From: Anarhynchus alexandrinus
Taxonomy: Eukaryota > Chordata > Aves > Charadriiformes > Charadriidae
Reading direction: 5' to 3'
NCBI GenBank assembly: GCA_008711295.1
Contig: VUYV01000179.1
Coordinates: 327,824 to 391,823, forward strand
Length of the DNA: 64,000 bases
Part shown: one piece after another, positions 38,401 to 49,555 of the stretch
Numbering within the stretch: the stretch's first letter is position 1
Layout of the letters: each line of letters opens with the position of its first letter
Translations under genes and position numbers: made by a program
The notes under the pieces: generated by a model
Seen by the model: only the letters and a program-made list of their open reading frames with translations
Database searches by the model: none
What the model was told of the DNA's origin: nothing

Positions 38401-41400
38401 TCCTTGTTTTCTTATTTGAGGGCATCAGCGATGTGGCTCAGCAAGAATGTTGAGTCCTGATTTACAGGTCTTAGTGTCTTTTAATCTCTTCAGTCTAGCT
38501 GTAGGTATAGACTGTAGGATATAGGTGTTGATAGAGCTTTGTACATTAGAAATACCTGTACAAAATTTGTGGGAAGCATTGCCATTCAGATAGTATTCAT
38601 TACCTCCCCAAGAAATTTTGTCAGATACGATTACAAGAAAGGAACTAATGAGCAGTTGGCCTTGTAACAGAGAATATGTTTGGATCTGATTTACCAATAG
38701 CATAAACTATTTAAAAAAAAAAATCTGAAGACTACTGCAAATAGAATGTCTCTGGCAGATATGTTGAAGTCCCTGAAAAGGCGTAAAAAAGTATTTTTTG
38801 ACTAATAGGAGCTTATAAAGGGTGACTTACAGGCTGGAGAGCAGGGGAAGAAAAGGCTGGAAAATAATTTTCAGCCTAACCCAAACTCTCCTATGGAGAT
38901 CCATAAGATCTAATTAAAACTCTCTTAACTGTAACTTAGCTCACTTGAAAAAGGTGTAGAGATAATTTGACATAACCTGTAGGCTTTGATAATAAAGTCA
39001 CACCTTAGATGATACGATCTGTTGCAGTATTTGTGCTTTGAAGTGGTGTGGTAATTTGCAGTAGTCCCTGTAAAAGAGATTCTCCTGCCCACCTCCTTTC
39101 AGTACCAGATGGTAAATGGACTAAATATTTTCCCTCCACTAGTTGAGCCCAACTTGTGAATGTTACCGGCCCTCAGCTGGTTGCTATGTGGACACTAATC
39201 ACACTTTGCAGTCATTTTTGGTATACTTTCTTGGTCACCTCTATCTATGACATGAGAATTCACAGTTCAACTGGGTCACCTCTACAGCAGCTACAAGTGC
39301 TTAACCCCTGAGCTCTAGCTACTGGAGCAGCCTGACTTTTGCTGTATCTCCCAAGGCAGATTTGCTAGAGGATTACATATAATTGACAGAAACTGTGGTA
39401 AACAAGAACAGAATGTGGTCCTTTTCCCAGTAGCCGGGGAAAAAAAAAAAAAAGCATTTTCAAAACATGACGGCAATGGATTTCACTCTTGGGTGAGCAC
39501 TGTTGTGTGAGTCCCTGCCAAAATTTGTTAGAGCCAAATCAGGTTGCCATCAAATTCATTGATCTGAGATGGTGAGGGTAGGTGATGAAACCTAGAAATC
39601 AATTTTCAGTCAGGACCCTAAAAGCATCAAATATACTTAGTAAATTATTTTGTAGTCAGAGTACAAGCTACTTATGAGGAAAATTAACTCCATTCCAGCC
39701 AAAACCAGTACACCCTTGTTTTGACAAACCTTTCCTCCTAGTGGGATACCAGGCCCTTTGTTTAAAGTTCTGTGTTTAGTTTTAAGATTTTGTTTGTGGT
39801 TTAGAGGATCATCCTGATTTACCAAACCTCATCTGTCAGTCTTCGTGCAACCTTGAAAATTTCAGTCTAACAGAACATCTGAGAAGAAACAGAGCTATAC
39901 ATTGAAAATAGTGTTGGCAGATTGATAGAGGCACATACAGAGAGATCTTTATTTCATGAGTAGCCTAAGGGAGCACAAGTTGGTATAACTTCTGTTTTAA
40001 CAATTTAACAAATTTAACAGGGCCTGGAGTCAGTGCAAATTGCAGCAACTTAGATTCCACTGATGTTACCCACTGTGTCTAGATATAGTTCCAGCCCTTG
40101 AATATAGTGACGCCTCTTTCATGCAGAGTTGTGAGCGCTAATTGTCTGACGTGATATCCAAAGACAACACTGAGCGAACGCCTGTGGTGCTATAACAGTG
40201 CTCTGACACACACTGCGGGGCTGGTTTTCTGTGTTCACAGGTACACAGCTACCGACCTCAGCAGCTGTAATGATCATATCTGAAGCATGACTGTTTGAAA
40301 TGGAGGTGTAGCAAATCCTGGGTCACTGTGGTTTATATAATTTAAAGTCCTGCGATACAATTTCATAGGTAGCTTCATCTTTCTGATATTTGCTTCTACC
40401 AGAAGAGAGGGATGTCTCACATTCCCTTGATTTCCACAGTTCTGCTTCTCTCTAATTCACTGCTGTCCTCCCAGTCCTATCTCCTGCCCTGCTTCAACTC
40501 CAGTGCTTGTTGGATGTTTCCATGAAGTCACTAGCATGCAAGAAAACAATCCAGCTTCTTTTCTTTACTTTTTTTTTTTTTCCTGGATTTAGTTTCTTCT
40601 AAATTAGTGGCATAAAGCAGCTCATAGAAGGGTTCAATGTGTACCAATACGTGCTTGGAGCAGGAAGGGATGGGGGAGAGGGATGGATAAGAAGGAACTT
40701 TCAGTTGTAATGACGTTGGCTCACCATGTTGCATGGAATGACATTCTTAATGCCATCCACTTCTTGCAGTATATATTACTCAAGCTGTAAGTTGTGGTTT
40801 ATAGCATGCTTTTTCTAGGAAGGACAGACTCTTTCCAGCTTCTGGAACAAGAAGCAGTACAAGAGCTAGTGCAGATAACCACATCAGGCAACAAAATGCA
40901 AACACGAGCCAGAACCCACAGAAGTGTTTGCCATGGAGGAGTGAAACACCTGAGCTCGATGCTACCTGAGTAGGTTAAATTTATCAGTTTAGTTACAGCA
41001 GCACAGGTTTTAATTCAGTTTACAAAACACTTTCTGAAGTCCAGGATGGCTCAGTGGAGGCTGATCACCAAATAATACCCACATTGTTACTTGGGTGCAA
41101 GCTGCTTGTTAGAACCCGTATTGGTTATCTCTGCTTTTGACTGCAGGGATTTCTCTGAACATGTTACAGACATCTCCTTTGAAATGTTAGGCCAAAAATT
41201 CAGGAAAGACCTTATAATTTAAAGGTAAGGTACTTTAGGTACCTTACTCAAGATAATGAATTCTGCTTTTAAACCAATGCTTAACTTTCGTACACTTTAC
41301 AACTCGTAACCCAACCAGGAACCTTGAGCTCAGCTTTTGGGATCGGTGTTTTGCCCTGCTAATTTTAAAAGATGGATGTATATTTTTATTTTTTTTAAAG

Positions 41401-42224
41401 GGATAAGATCTAGAAAAAATGCTTAAATTTAATAGCTGGAGTTGGAAATAATCATATTTTGGGTTTCAAACACCTGCCAACAGAGAATTGTTCTCTACAG
41501 TATATGATATTTTTAACTGTCAACATCAGACTCGGTGTCAGTGCCAGACAAACTGTGACACTAACTAGTCTTTAAGTGTGAATCCGACCTAGGAAATTCT
41601 AAGATGAGGCTTCGAACTCACATCATAGCTCTATCCATTCATCTATTATTTAGAAAAAACAGTCTGTAATGTTTTATTTCAGTAAACTGAACTGATAGTG
41701 TTCAGCACTTCTGGAATGAATCCATACAGGGCTCAGTTCCCAGTCAGGCACAAAAGGTTTGTTTGATTAACATTTCCAAAGTTCTTGGTCCACCTCTTGT
41801 ATTATTTAAGAAATATTTTGAAGCTAATGATGTTTGGAGAAGCTTTTAAGCAGGCTGCTCCTGCAGGTTGATGGACATACTCACTTTCTTCTTATGTTGT
41901 CATGCCTTGAGGAATCTGGCAACAGAACCATAGTAAGAAAAGATGAAGAACAGCTTGTAAACTAGGGAGGAGTGCTTTCATTAAGGAGACCAGGGTGCCT
42001 CTTTCACTCTTCTCTACACATTTTGAGCTGCTTTTATCCCCATCTTTATCTATTCACACAGGCAACAGTCAATCCAGATAAAGTGTATGGGAGGATCTTG
42101 GTTACTTACGTTTTACTGCAAAAGGAGAAGTTTCTAAAGTTTTAGATAACTATTTCAAAACAGGAAGATGAAATAAACTTCTGCTTTTTTGAATCTTTAA
42201 AAAAATCACACCTCTGCATGGTTC
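35435..42224. other. Non-genic AT-rich sequence
   Basis: No gene or repeat family was recognised in this long stretch. Small items only: a run of 14 A at 39440-39453 and a short hairpin at 41225-41247. The open frames are short and have no supporting motifs. Confidence 0.55.
41225..41247. repeat. 9-bp perfect hairpin, 5-nt loop
   Basis: gtaaggtac (41225-41233), loop tttag, gtaccttac (41239-41247). Confidence 0.85.
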
Positions 42225-42600
42225 TTAATACTGTTCTTGATAACACACTACATTTCATTGGCTTCTTTGTCTGCCTTTGCACACTGATCCACTTGTTTTA
42301 GAAAACTTCGGTTCAAAGTTTGGCACCGTGTATGCATAGTTTACGTTATTGTTCTGTAGATGTATTACTTTAACTACATAAAAGCACTTCTGTCACTTTT
42401 TTTCATCATTCACTCAGTTTTATGATGTCTTTTTGTAGTTCCTAACCCTCAGTATGGCTTTTGGTTACCAGAAAGAGATCAGAAGCATCTGCAGATGTAA
42501 ATATTTCATTTTCTATACATGTCTCTCAACCAGAGAGTTTGCTTAGTTGAACAAGACCAGCTTCAGCGCTGTTTCCTGTGGACACCTTGTATGCCTTTTG
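42225..42600 (-). repeat. Ancient CR1-type LINE, ORF2 C-terminal region
   Basis: On the minus strand 'aggaactacaaaaagacatc', 'aaagtaatacatctacagaa', 'taaactatgcatacacggt' and 'cagtgtgcaaaggcagacaa' occur in the order and spacing of the post-RT part of old CR1/L3-type ORF2. Further upstream 'atttacatctgcagatgc' fits the end of the RT region. All frames are broken. It directly adjoins an ORF1-like relic on the same strand, so most of ORF2 (endonuclease and RT core) is missing between them. Confidence 0.65.
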
Positions 42601-42641
42601 GCTTTCTCCCATTCCTAGTTTAAGTATTTTTCTGTGACCTC

Positions 42642-43250
42642 TCATGAACCCATTTGGATTGAACATAACTCTTCCTTCTGGTACAGGTTCTTCAAATCCC
42701 AGAAGGTTCCCCAGCTCACAGTAAATTTAAGTTTCTCTTCTCTACACCACCATCTCATTGCTGCATTGAGACTCTGGATCTCTGCCTGCCTTTGAGGCTT
42801 TGTGTTTGACAGCATTGTGGAGAATGCTAACATAGAGGTAGTAGCGGCTTGAATGTAGCTCCCAGAACTGCCCTTGTCTACTTTTCTGCTATTGGTGCCA
42901 ACACAGGCCTCAGACACTGGCTCATACACTGCATATCTGTACCACTTATCTTGTGAGCTCTAAGTTTCCACTGTTTCCATCCAACAGCAGGTAAGTTACT
43001 ATGCAATCCTCTCACATGCCACAAATGCAGCTATCTATGCACCTAATAACTGAATCTCCCATTCTTACTGCCTTCTGCTTCCCATCCCTGCACATTCCCA
43101 TCCACAGCAGCAGCATCCTAGGTGCAAGAGGGCCCTCTGATATCAATGTGTCTCTTCTCAGATACTTCATCCACCTTTTTCAGCTGAATGCCCTCATTCT
43201 CTGAGACTTAAAGGGCTGTTGCTTTCAAGTTTCACCAGGTAATAGCTATG
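42642..43250 (-). pseudogene. CR1/L3-type LINE ORF1 relic with esterase-like domain
   Basis: The minus strand shows the successive blocks of the SGNH/esterase-like domain found in ORF1 of some CR1/L3-clade LINEs. A GDS block ('GDSVIRCIDSCIC', near 43060) is followed by a stop and a frame change. A GTN block ('ACVGTNSRK') and a late block ('RWWCREEKLKF', then 'WGTFWDLKNLYQKEEL') lie in the 95-codon frame 42642-42929. The Ser of GDS and the Asn of GTN are still readable, while the final catalytic Asp/His block is degraded. The domain was probably involved in the LINE life cycle; its exact role is unsettled. This identification rests on motif order, not on a search. Confidence 0.55.
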
Positions 43251-46200
43251 GGACAAATTTTACAGCAGCATGCCTTTTTGTTCAGCTGCGCAGGTAATGT
43301 TTCAATTATCAGTTGGCTGTGATGTGCTGCTAATGCTGTATAAGTGATATCTTGCAAGATCAATTCATCTTTCTCTCTCTCTGACAGATTGCATAGATTT
43401 CAGAAAAAAGTTTTGTCTGTCTGTATTTTAGGAAGTGTACAGCTTGCTTTAGGTGCTACCCCAAAATAGTGTTTGCTCATATGCATATGTTTGCCTGTCT
43501 GCCTAGTGTTTTCCATCTCTATGCAGGCTTTATGTGTTGTGCAGTAGCTATGGTACTTAAAATAATGCAGGTAAAGCTGATTTCTGGGGGATTAACTTAT
43601 TCTTCACATAATTGCCTTCATAGATGCAAGGTTGAAAACATTTCAGTGCTAAGCAGCAAGAATTACAATTAGCTCTATCGGTGGAGAGCTCGTTGTATGA
43701 ACTGTAGCATCCAGTGTATTATTAGTTTTTGTGTTATTTTTCAGACCAATTCTAATGAATAATAAAAGAGCTTTGAAGATTTCTGAACTGAGAAAATAAG
43801 TCCTAAATATGAAAAAAAAAGAAAGATTTTATTTTCAGTTTATCAATTTTAAATTTATTTCTTATGCATAGGTTTCATACTACTTGTGAGTTCGGTGTGT
43901 TAGGTACAGGGTACACACAAGACAAAGAGATGATCACTTAGTGTACAATTTGGATTTGAAGTCAAGAGTCCAATAGAGTCTGACCTGATGATTCATTTGC
44001 ACAATATATTCTTAGCCCCTTTTACAGCTGATGGAGGGAAGTAGGTATGTACAGAATGTAATTAATCCTTCTGCTCCCATCCAGACATGGTATTATATCA
44101 TATAAATATAAAGCATAGATAGAAAGCACATGCTAAAATAAAACTAGCAGGATCATATGTTACTTTGTATTTGCTGATTAAATGTGGTATGTACTTGATT
44201 CATGTACACAGTTTTCATTTGGATTGTTGGATGATTTTTGGTAAGTTAATTTCCACTGGTTTTAATTAGCTTTTTACTACAAATGATACAGTGGTATCAA
44301 ATATACTGTGGAGTCTTGCCCTACAGATAAAAAAAATTAAGCTCCCAGCGAGTTCCGTAATACTGACTTTGGATGTGTTGTAATGTAAAAGACAAATAAT
44401 TTCCATAGCTAACGGGTTGGGATGTAAAAGATGTGTTCCTCATCCCAAGATAGTTACATTAAGAGTAACTAACTTTGTCATTGTATCTCACACCTCCCCT
44501 AGTGCTAAAAATACCCACCCAAAACACACACAAAACTGTATGGACCATTAAGTTCAGATATCCATGATCTCACATAGAGGAGGGTCCAAAACAAACTGTC
44601 AACACAGCTTTGGAATCCTGAACTGCACTGTTTATGAAGACTGGGAAGAACCCAAAGTGATGTAAAAGCCCATTAGTAACCAAGAGCAAAGTTATGCTAC
44701 CTACAGTGGGCAAGGGCATATAACGTAGAGAGCTGTGACTTAGTTTCAGATTGTCTGGTATCTCCACACGGCAGTGCAGGACGAAGTAGGGATAAAACAT
44801 CTCTGTGAAGACTCTCGTTAATATACTTCTTACAGTTTTAAAACTGGATTGATTGCTGGTCCAGTCCATGTTATCAATATCCAGCAATAGTGATATGCCC
44901 TGTGGCCATTCACTATTAAAGGTAGCTGTTACTGATTGTTGCAAAAAAGGTGTTAGAATAATTTCTACATAAATTTCCACCTCTTGGAGGTTTGAGGTTC
45001 TTCACTTTGTAGCAGGACAGAGTAACCTTCAAACTCATTACTAGCAAGAAAATCTCCCAATATAAAAATATCTCCTGCTGTGCTGGGTGGCTTTTCCATA
45101 CATGTATAGTAAGCTTTCATGTGGAAAAACTTCAATTATAGATTAAGAGAATGAAAATACAGAAAAGAACAGAAGTTGAATGCTCTAACAGAGGGTACAC
45201 CTGTAATTCAAACAAAATGGCAATGGAAATGGTTCTTATAAAAACTAATCAATTATACTTACTGGGTCTTAATTGACTCTGTGCATCTTTTAAAATTGTA
45301 AATGTTATCTCTTATGCTGTCTTCCTCTATTTGGTAAGTAGGTTAGCAATTAAAACAGATGTATTTAAATTTTTGTAGTAGGTGGCTGAGGAAAAATGTT
45401 CTGCGTGGCATTTACTCTCTATTCAATTTTTTAAAGCCATGTTTTACTGAATAGATTACTTTGATTTATCTTTGAAAAAAAAAGAAAAAAAGCAACAAAA
45501 TTACCATCCTGAGTTGGAACAAATCATAATTAATACTGTGTGAACGAAATCAGGCTTTGCTAATCCAATGAAAGGCTTCTTTAATGGAGATTTAAAACAG
45601 AAGAAAGAAAATCCTTTCTTTCCTTCTTATTATGCCCCCCGAAAAAATATTTAAGCCCTTTCTACAAGGTTAAACTTTTACAAATCTGGACTCCTTCAGG
45701 CTTATAAATATCTTTATATGAAAATACATTCTAGTGGAAAACGCGTGGAATCTAGTGGAAGAAGTGTCAAAATACAGATCTAGTAATTCCTGTGCTGTCA
45801 CTACCAATTCTCAGTCCAAGACAGTTCACCATCTAAGATATGGGTATTATCAAATCCTGTGCTCTGAATTATTTTGGTTTTCCTTAGTCAAAGTTTTAAA
45901 ATATAAAAAAACGCAAACCATTTACAACCTTGACATTGACTTTTGCTCTGTGATCACGGCACATCTGCCTTCTTACCTCAGCCTGTGGGATCCAAAGAAG
46001 ATAGAGAAAAGAACTTTTCTTCTCTGAGGGGAGAAACGGTATCAATTGCTATGCTTTGGGAATGTTCATTGTCATTAGAAATACCCTTAATACGAATAGA
46101 AATACATTATTAAACTGTGGCTACATCACATCCTCTGCTAAGCAGCCAGTGCACCTATATGTAGAAAAAGAACCATTCAATACCTATTTCCGAAAAGACT

Positions 46201-47679
46201 GCTGCACGAGCAAGAAACTAATTCAGGCCGTGAGGACCAGTAGACCAATGGGATGGCATGGACAGAAGCAGATATACATATGTACAAATACATATGTACA
46301 TGTACAAGAAGCCCTACTCTTTCTATGTGGATTTGATTAGAGAGAACACGTGTGTGCTATAGACTACATGGCAATTTTGTCAGATCTCATTAGAAAAAAA
46401 TTCCAACTCCTGTGGACAATATTTTTGGAAGTGAAAGAAGACATGTACTGGAAAATCTTAAGTTAAAACTAGCCTTACCAATTAGTCTTTTTCTACTGTT
46501 GGTCTGGTCATTCACAGGAAGATCATTGTGGATTGGATTCAGTCTGTAGATTAAGACATATACAGTTAGGTGACTTCATGTAGGTGTCCACATGTGACGT
46601 AGACATCTAAGTTCCGATTGCAGTCAAACGGAGTTAAGTTATTAGATCCTTAGAGTCCCTTGATTACATCTCCTCTGACTCTAACGGGAGCATAAACAAG
46701 TATTTCACATGTAGACATTTACATGAAAATGCCTAATTTGAGATGGTTTAGTCTTTAAACAATATCACACACTATAGTGAGGCTTAGATTCCTCAATCAA
46801 AATTCACACAAAATATGTATTCCTGTTGACTGATGACCAACACTTCTAAATATCAGGCTGTTTTGTTAACGTTCAGGAACAGAGTTCTCAATTAATTCAG
46901 TGAATTCCATATCCATAATTTTATAAAGGGCTCCTGTGCATATGCAAATGCGTATCTATAGGCAAATAGATGAAAGTGATATCTTTTGAATACTTAAGAA
47001 CTGTGTCTATACTAGTGTCTAAATTGGCTAGTGTGTGGTCTTAAGTATTGACATGTACAAATTGCTTAATTATTAACACTCTCTCTGACATAGCTTTGGC
47101 TCATTCTCAGTGTCCCAAACTGAACGTGGTCACAGTCTGGTGGGTAGCACAGACCTGCTCTCAAGTAGTTACTGTAGCTGAAGCAACCTGTGCTGGAGGG
47201 AAAGTGTGTTCAGCTATGTGAATGCCATGACTCTTTCCTTTAGGGCCAGAGAACAGAGAAAAGCAACTGACCTGTTTTAGTCACTAATATAGATGCAGTT
47301 AATAAATATTTGACCTCACTTTTTATCTCCCTTTTCACCCAAGGTCTTTCAGACTTAGCGTAGCATTCATACAAGGTCAGAATTTCTATGGTGTCAAAAG
47401 CAGCAAGCAATCAACTATAGACCACCTATATTCTATGTATTAAATATTCAAGTAACAATGCTACTTACCTTAAGTCATTAAAGCTCCAGTGTATGTTGGT
47501 TCTGAGACTGAACAGTGTCTGAAGAAACTTCAGGAAAACAGGCAGATCACCACTATCCTCAAATGAGTGCATCATCTATGGTGGAGCTCATCTGCATGTC
47601 AGAAGTCTGCCTGTTTCCCAGCTGCACCATGCTGATAAGACTGAAGAAGTCAGGGGAAAAAAAAATAAATGAAGGCACC
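43251..47679. other. Non-genic sequence with one unexplained minus-strand ORF
   Basis: Apart from the frame at 44570-44984 nothing is recognised. Two direct copies of atacatatgtaca lie at 46274-46286 and 46288-46300. The segment 46555-46690 resembles a decayed palindromic 'taggtg..ctaagt' repeat frequent in sauropsids, but weakly. Confidence 0.45.
44570..44984 (-). other. Unexplained 136-codon ORF
   Basis: The minus strand is open for about 136 codons with a gene-like composition, including 'FNSEWPQGISLLLDIDNMDW' and 'YPYFVLHCRVEIPDNLKLSH'. A donor-like gtaggt follows 'LRYMPLPT' (near 44703). No good acceptor precedes the frame and I recognise no family. It could be a real exon, a relic of one, or chance. 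Confidence 0.2.
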
Positions 47680-48097
47680 TGCTGGTGGTTTAGCCTCAGC
47701 TGGAGCAATGAAGAACCACGTGGCCACTCGCTCATTCCCCTCTCCCTGTGGTGGGATGGGGTGGAGAATCAGAAGAAAAAGGCAAAACTGGTGGGTTGGG
47801 ATAAAGGCATTTTAACAGAACAGCAAAGGAAGAGCAAAACAATAATAATACTGATAAAGGAATATATAAAAATGATTAATGTGCTATTTTAACTGCTCAC
47901 TGACCAGAACCCAAAACACCCAGCCCACTCCCAAGTGGCAATTCCTACCTTCCCCTGCTCAGCTCCCCCAGCTATATACTGAGCGTGACATCACATGGTA
48001 TTGAATACCCCTTTGGCTAGTTTGGGTCAGCCATCCTGGCTGTGTCCTGTCCCAGCTTCTTGGGAAAATTAACCCTACCCCCGCCAGAGCCAGGACA
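47680..48097 (-). mobile_element. Solo LTR of an avian endogenous retrovirus (ERVL-like)
   Basis: On the minus strand the element runs from 'tgtcctggctctggcggggg' at 48097 to '..taaaccaccagca' at 47680, that is TG..CA. Inside are 'gtgatgtcacgctcagtat' with a TATA-like tatatag (plus 47972-47979), and a right part ('atatattcctttatcagta', 'gggagaggggaatgagcgag') typical of common avian ERV LTRs. It shares its core-promoter region with the LTR at 24923. No internal genes flank it, and the 5-bp flanks (gcacc and ctgct) do not match. The 47515-47892 (+) frame crosses it antisense and is not a gene. Confidence 0.8.
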
Positions 48098-49482
48098 CTG
48101 CTGCTTTTGTCTTTGCTTTTTAACACAGTTAATTTAGAGAACATTTTTTGACAGTTTTTTATAAGAATTATAAGCCCTTGATGATATGCATTTAATCAAT
48201 AGGAATGTACTTCTCTCTATAATGTCAGTGTCTTTCAGAGGGGAAAAGTACGTATTTAACACATTTATACAAATGTGAACACATACAGAACACACGTGGA
48301 AATTGTTTAGCCTCTATATCAGAAACTTACCAAATATTGATATACTGGGGTTATTCTTAACCTAAGCTAATGAAGAAACGTGTATTTAGAAAGATTTCTA
48401 TTAAATATAAGTTAAATACTTAACCTTAAGTGTGCTTGATACTGCATTAATGTTTTAAGGATCGTCATTTTCAGACTGTCAGTCAAAAAGCAGAGGAGAA
48501 GGTAGATAATCTCTATGGTTGAAAAGGTTAAGGAGAGAAATGCTTGCAAATCTTTTCCTATGTTGATTCTTTATTTCTGCTTGAAAATAGCACAAATGAA
48601 TAAATAAACACAAAGCCACTAAAAAGTACATTTCTGAGGAACAGACTTCCAGGCTGTATTACTAAGGCCAAAAGATTAGCAACATCCTAGAAAAGTAACT
48701 GTTACAGCATTGTCAGCAAAAAGATATTTCAAGGGTATGAAAGCCTCATTCTTTCTGATCTAAACTGACCACCAAGAGCTAGGAGGAAGAGGAGTTATGC
48801 CTTTATACACTTATTCCATAATAATTAATAGTAATTACAACCTTTTCCTGAACTTTTCTTTGGATTTGTACTTGATGGACCAAATCTGAGTTCAGAGTGC
48901 TATTCTTGTACACTGTTATGTCTAAAGGAATCTGGTTTTGAATTGTTTACCTTTTGATTTGTTTATCACCATGTATTAAGGTAGATCATCATCCTCAGCA
49001 TTGTAAGAAAAATCAATTTGAAACGGGTATCCTTTTTTTGAAGAGTATGTTCTACAAATAACGTATTTTATTCCAATCTTCTTATCCAAGCAGCCCTTGA
49101 GCTTTCTCCCAGTGACTGGGAAGGAACATACATTGTTATCAAAATGATCAGGCATGCCAGTGTCAATCTTTGCATATTCAGACGATTCATGCATTCAGGA
49201 AGCATCAGATTAACTGTACATGCTCAGACTGTCTGATCACAGTCATGGTAGGTCTATCCACTTCCCTGCCTGGGCAAAAAGTTTCCAGGAATGATAACAA
49301 GCAGGGGACACTGCTGGGAGCAGAGATGGTGACTCAACCCACTCTCAGTTGCCCTCTTTCCCGTATGTTTCTCAGTCTGAGGGAACCAGATGGCTCTGAC
49401 TGCACCAGCCTTCCCCTGATCACTGTCTCTTCCAAAAGCTTTTCAGTCCTTTGTACCTGACCGTGTGAAGTGATAGAGGTGT

Positions 49483-49491
49483 CTTTTATAC
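49483..49491 (-). promoter_or_regulatory. TATA-box-like gtataaaag
   Basis: A consensus-quality TATA box on the minus strand, with a perfect 13-bp tandem duplication (ctgactctggagg at 49530-49542 and 49543-49555) upstream of it. Function is inferred from sequence only. Confidence 0.3.
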
Positions 49492-49529
49492 TCTGTAAAA
49501 CTGTGGCAGCTATTGTCCTGGAACCAAGA

Positions 49530-49555
49530 CTGACTCTGGAGGCTGACTCTGGAGG
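49530..49555. repeat. Perfect 13-bp tandem duplication
   Basis: ctgactctggagg occurs twice, head to tail. Confidence 0.95.

Noticed and set aside
47515..47892. 125-codon plus-strand ORF
   Set aside because: Mostly antisense through the solo LTR, with no conserved motif.
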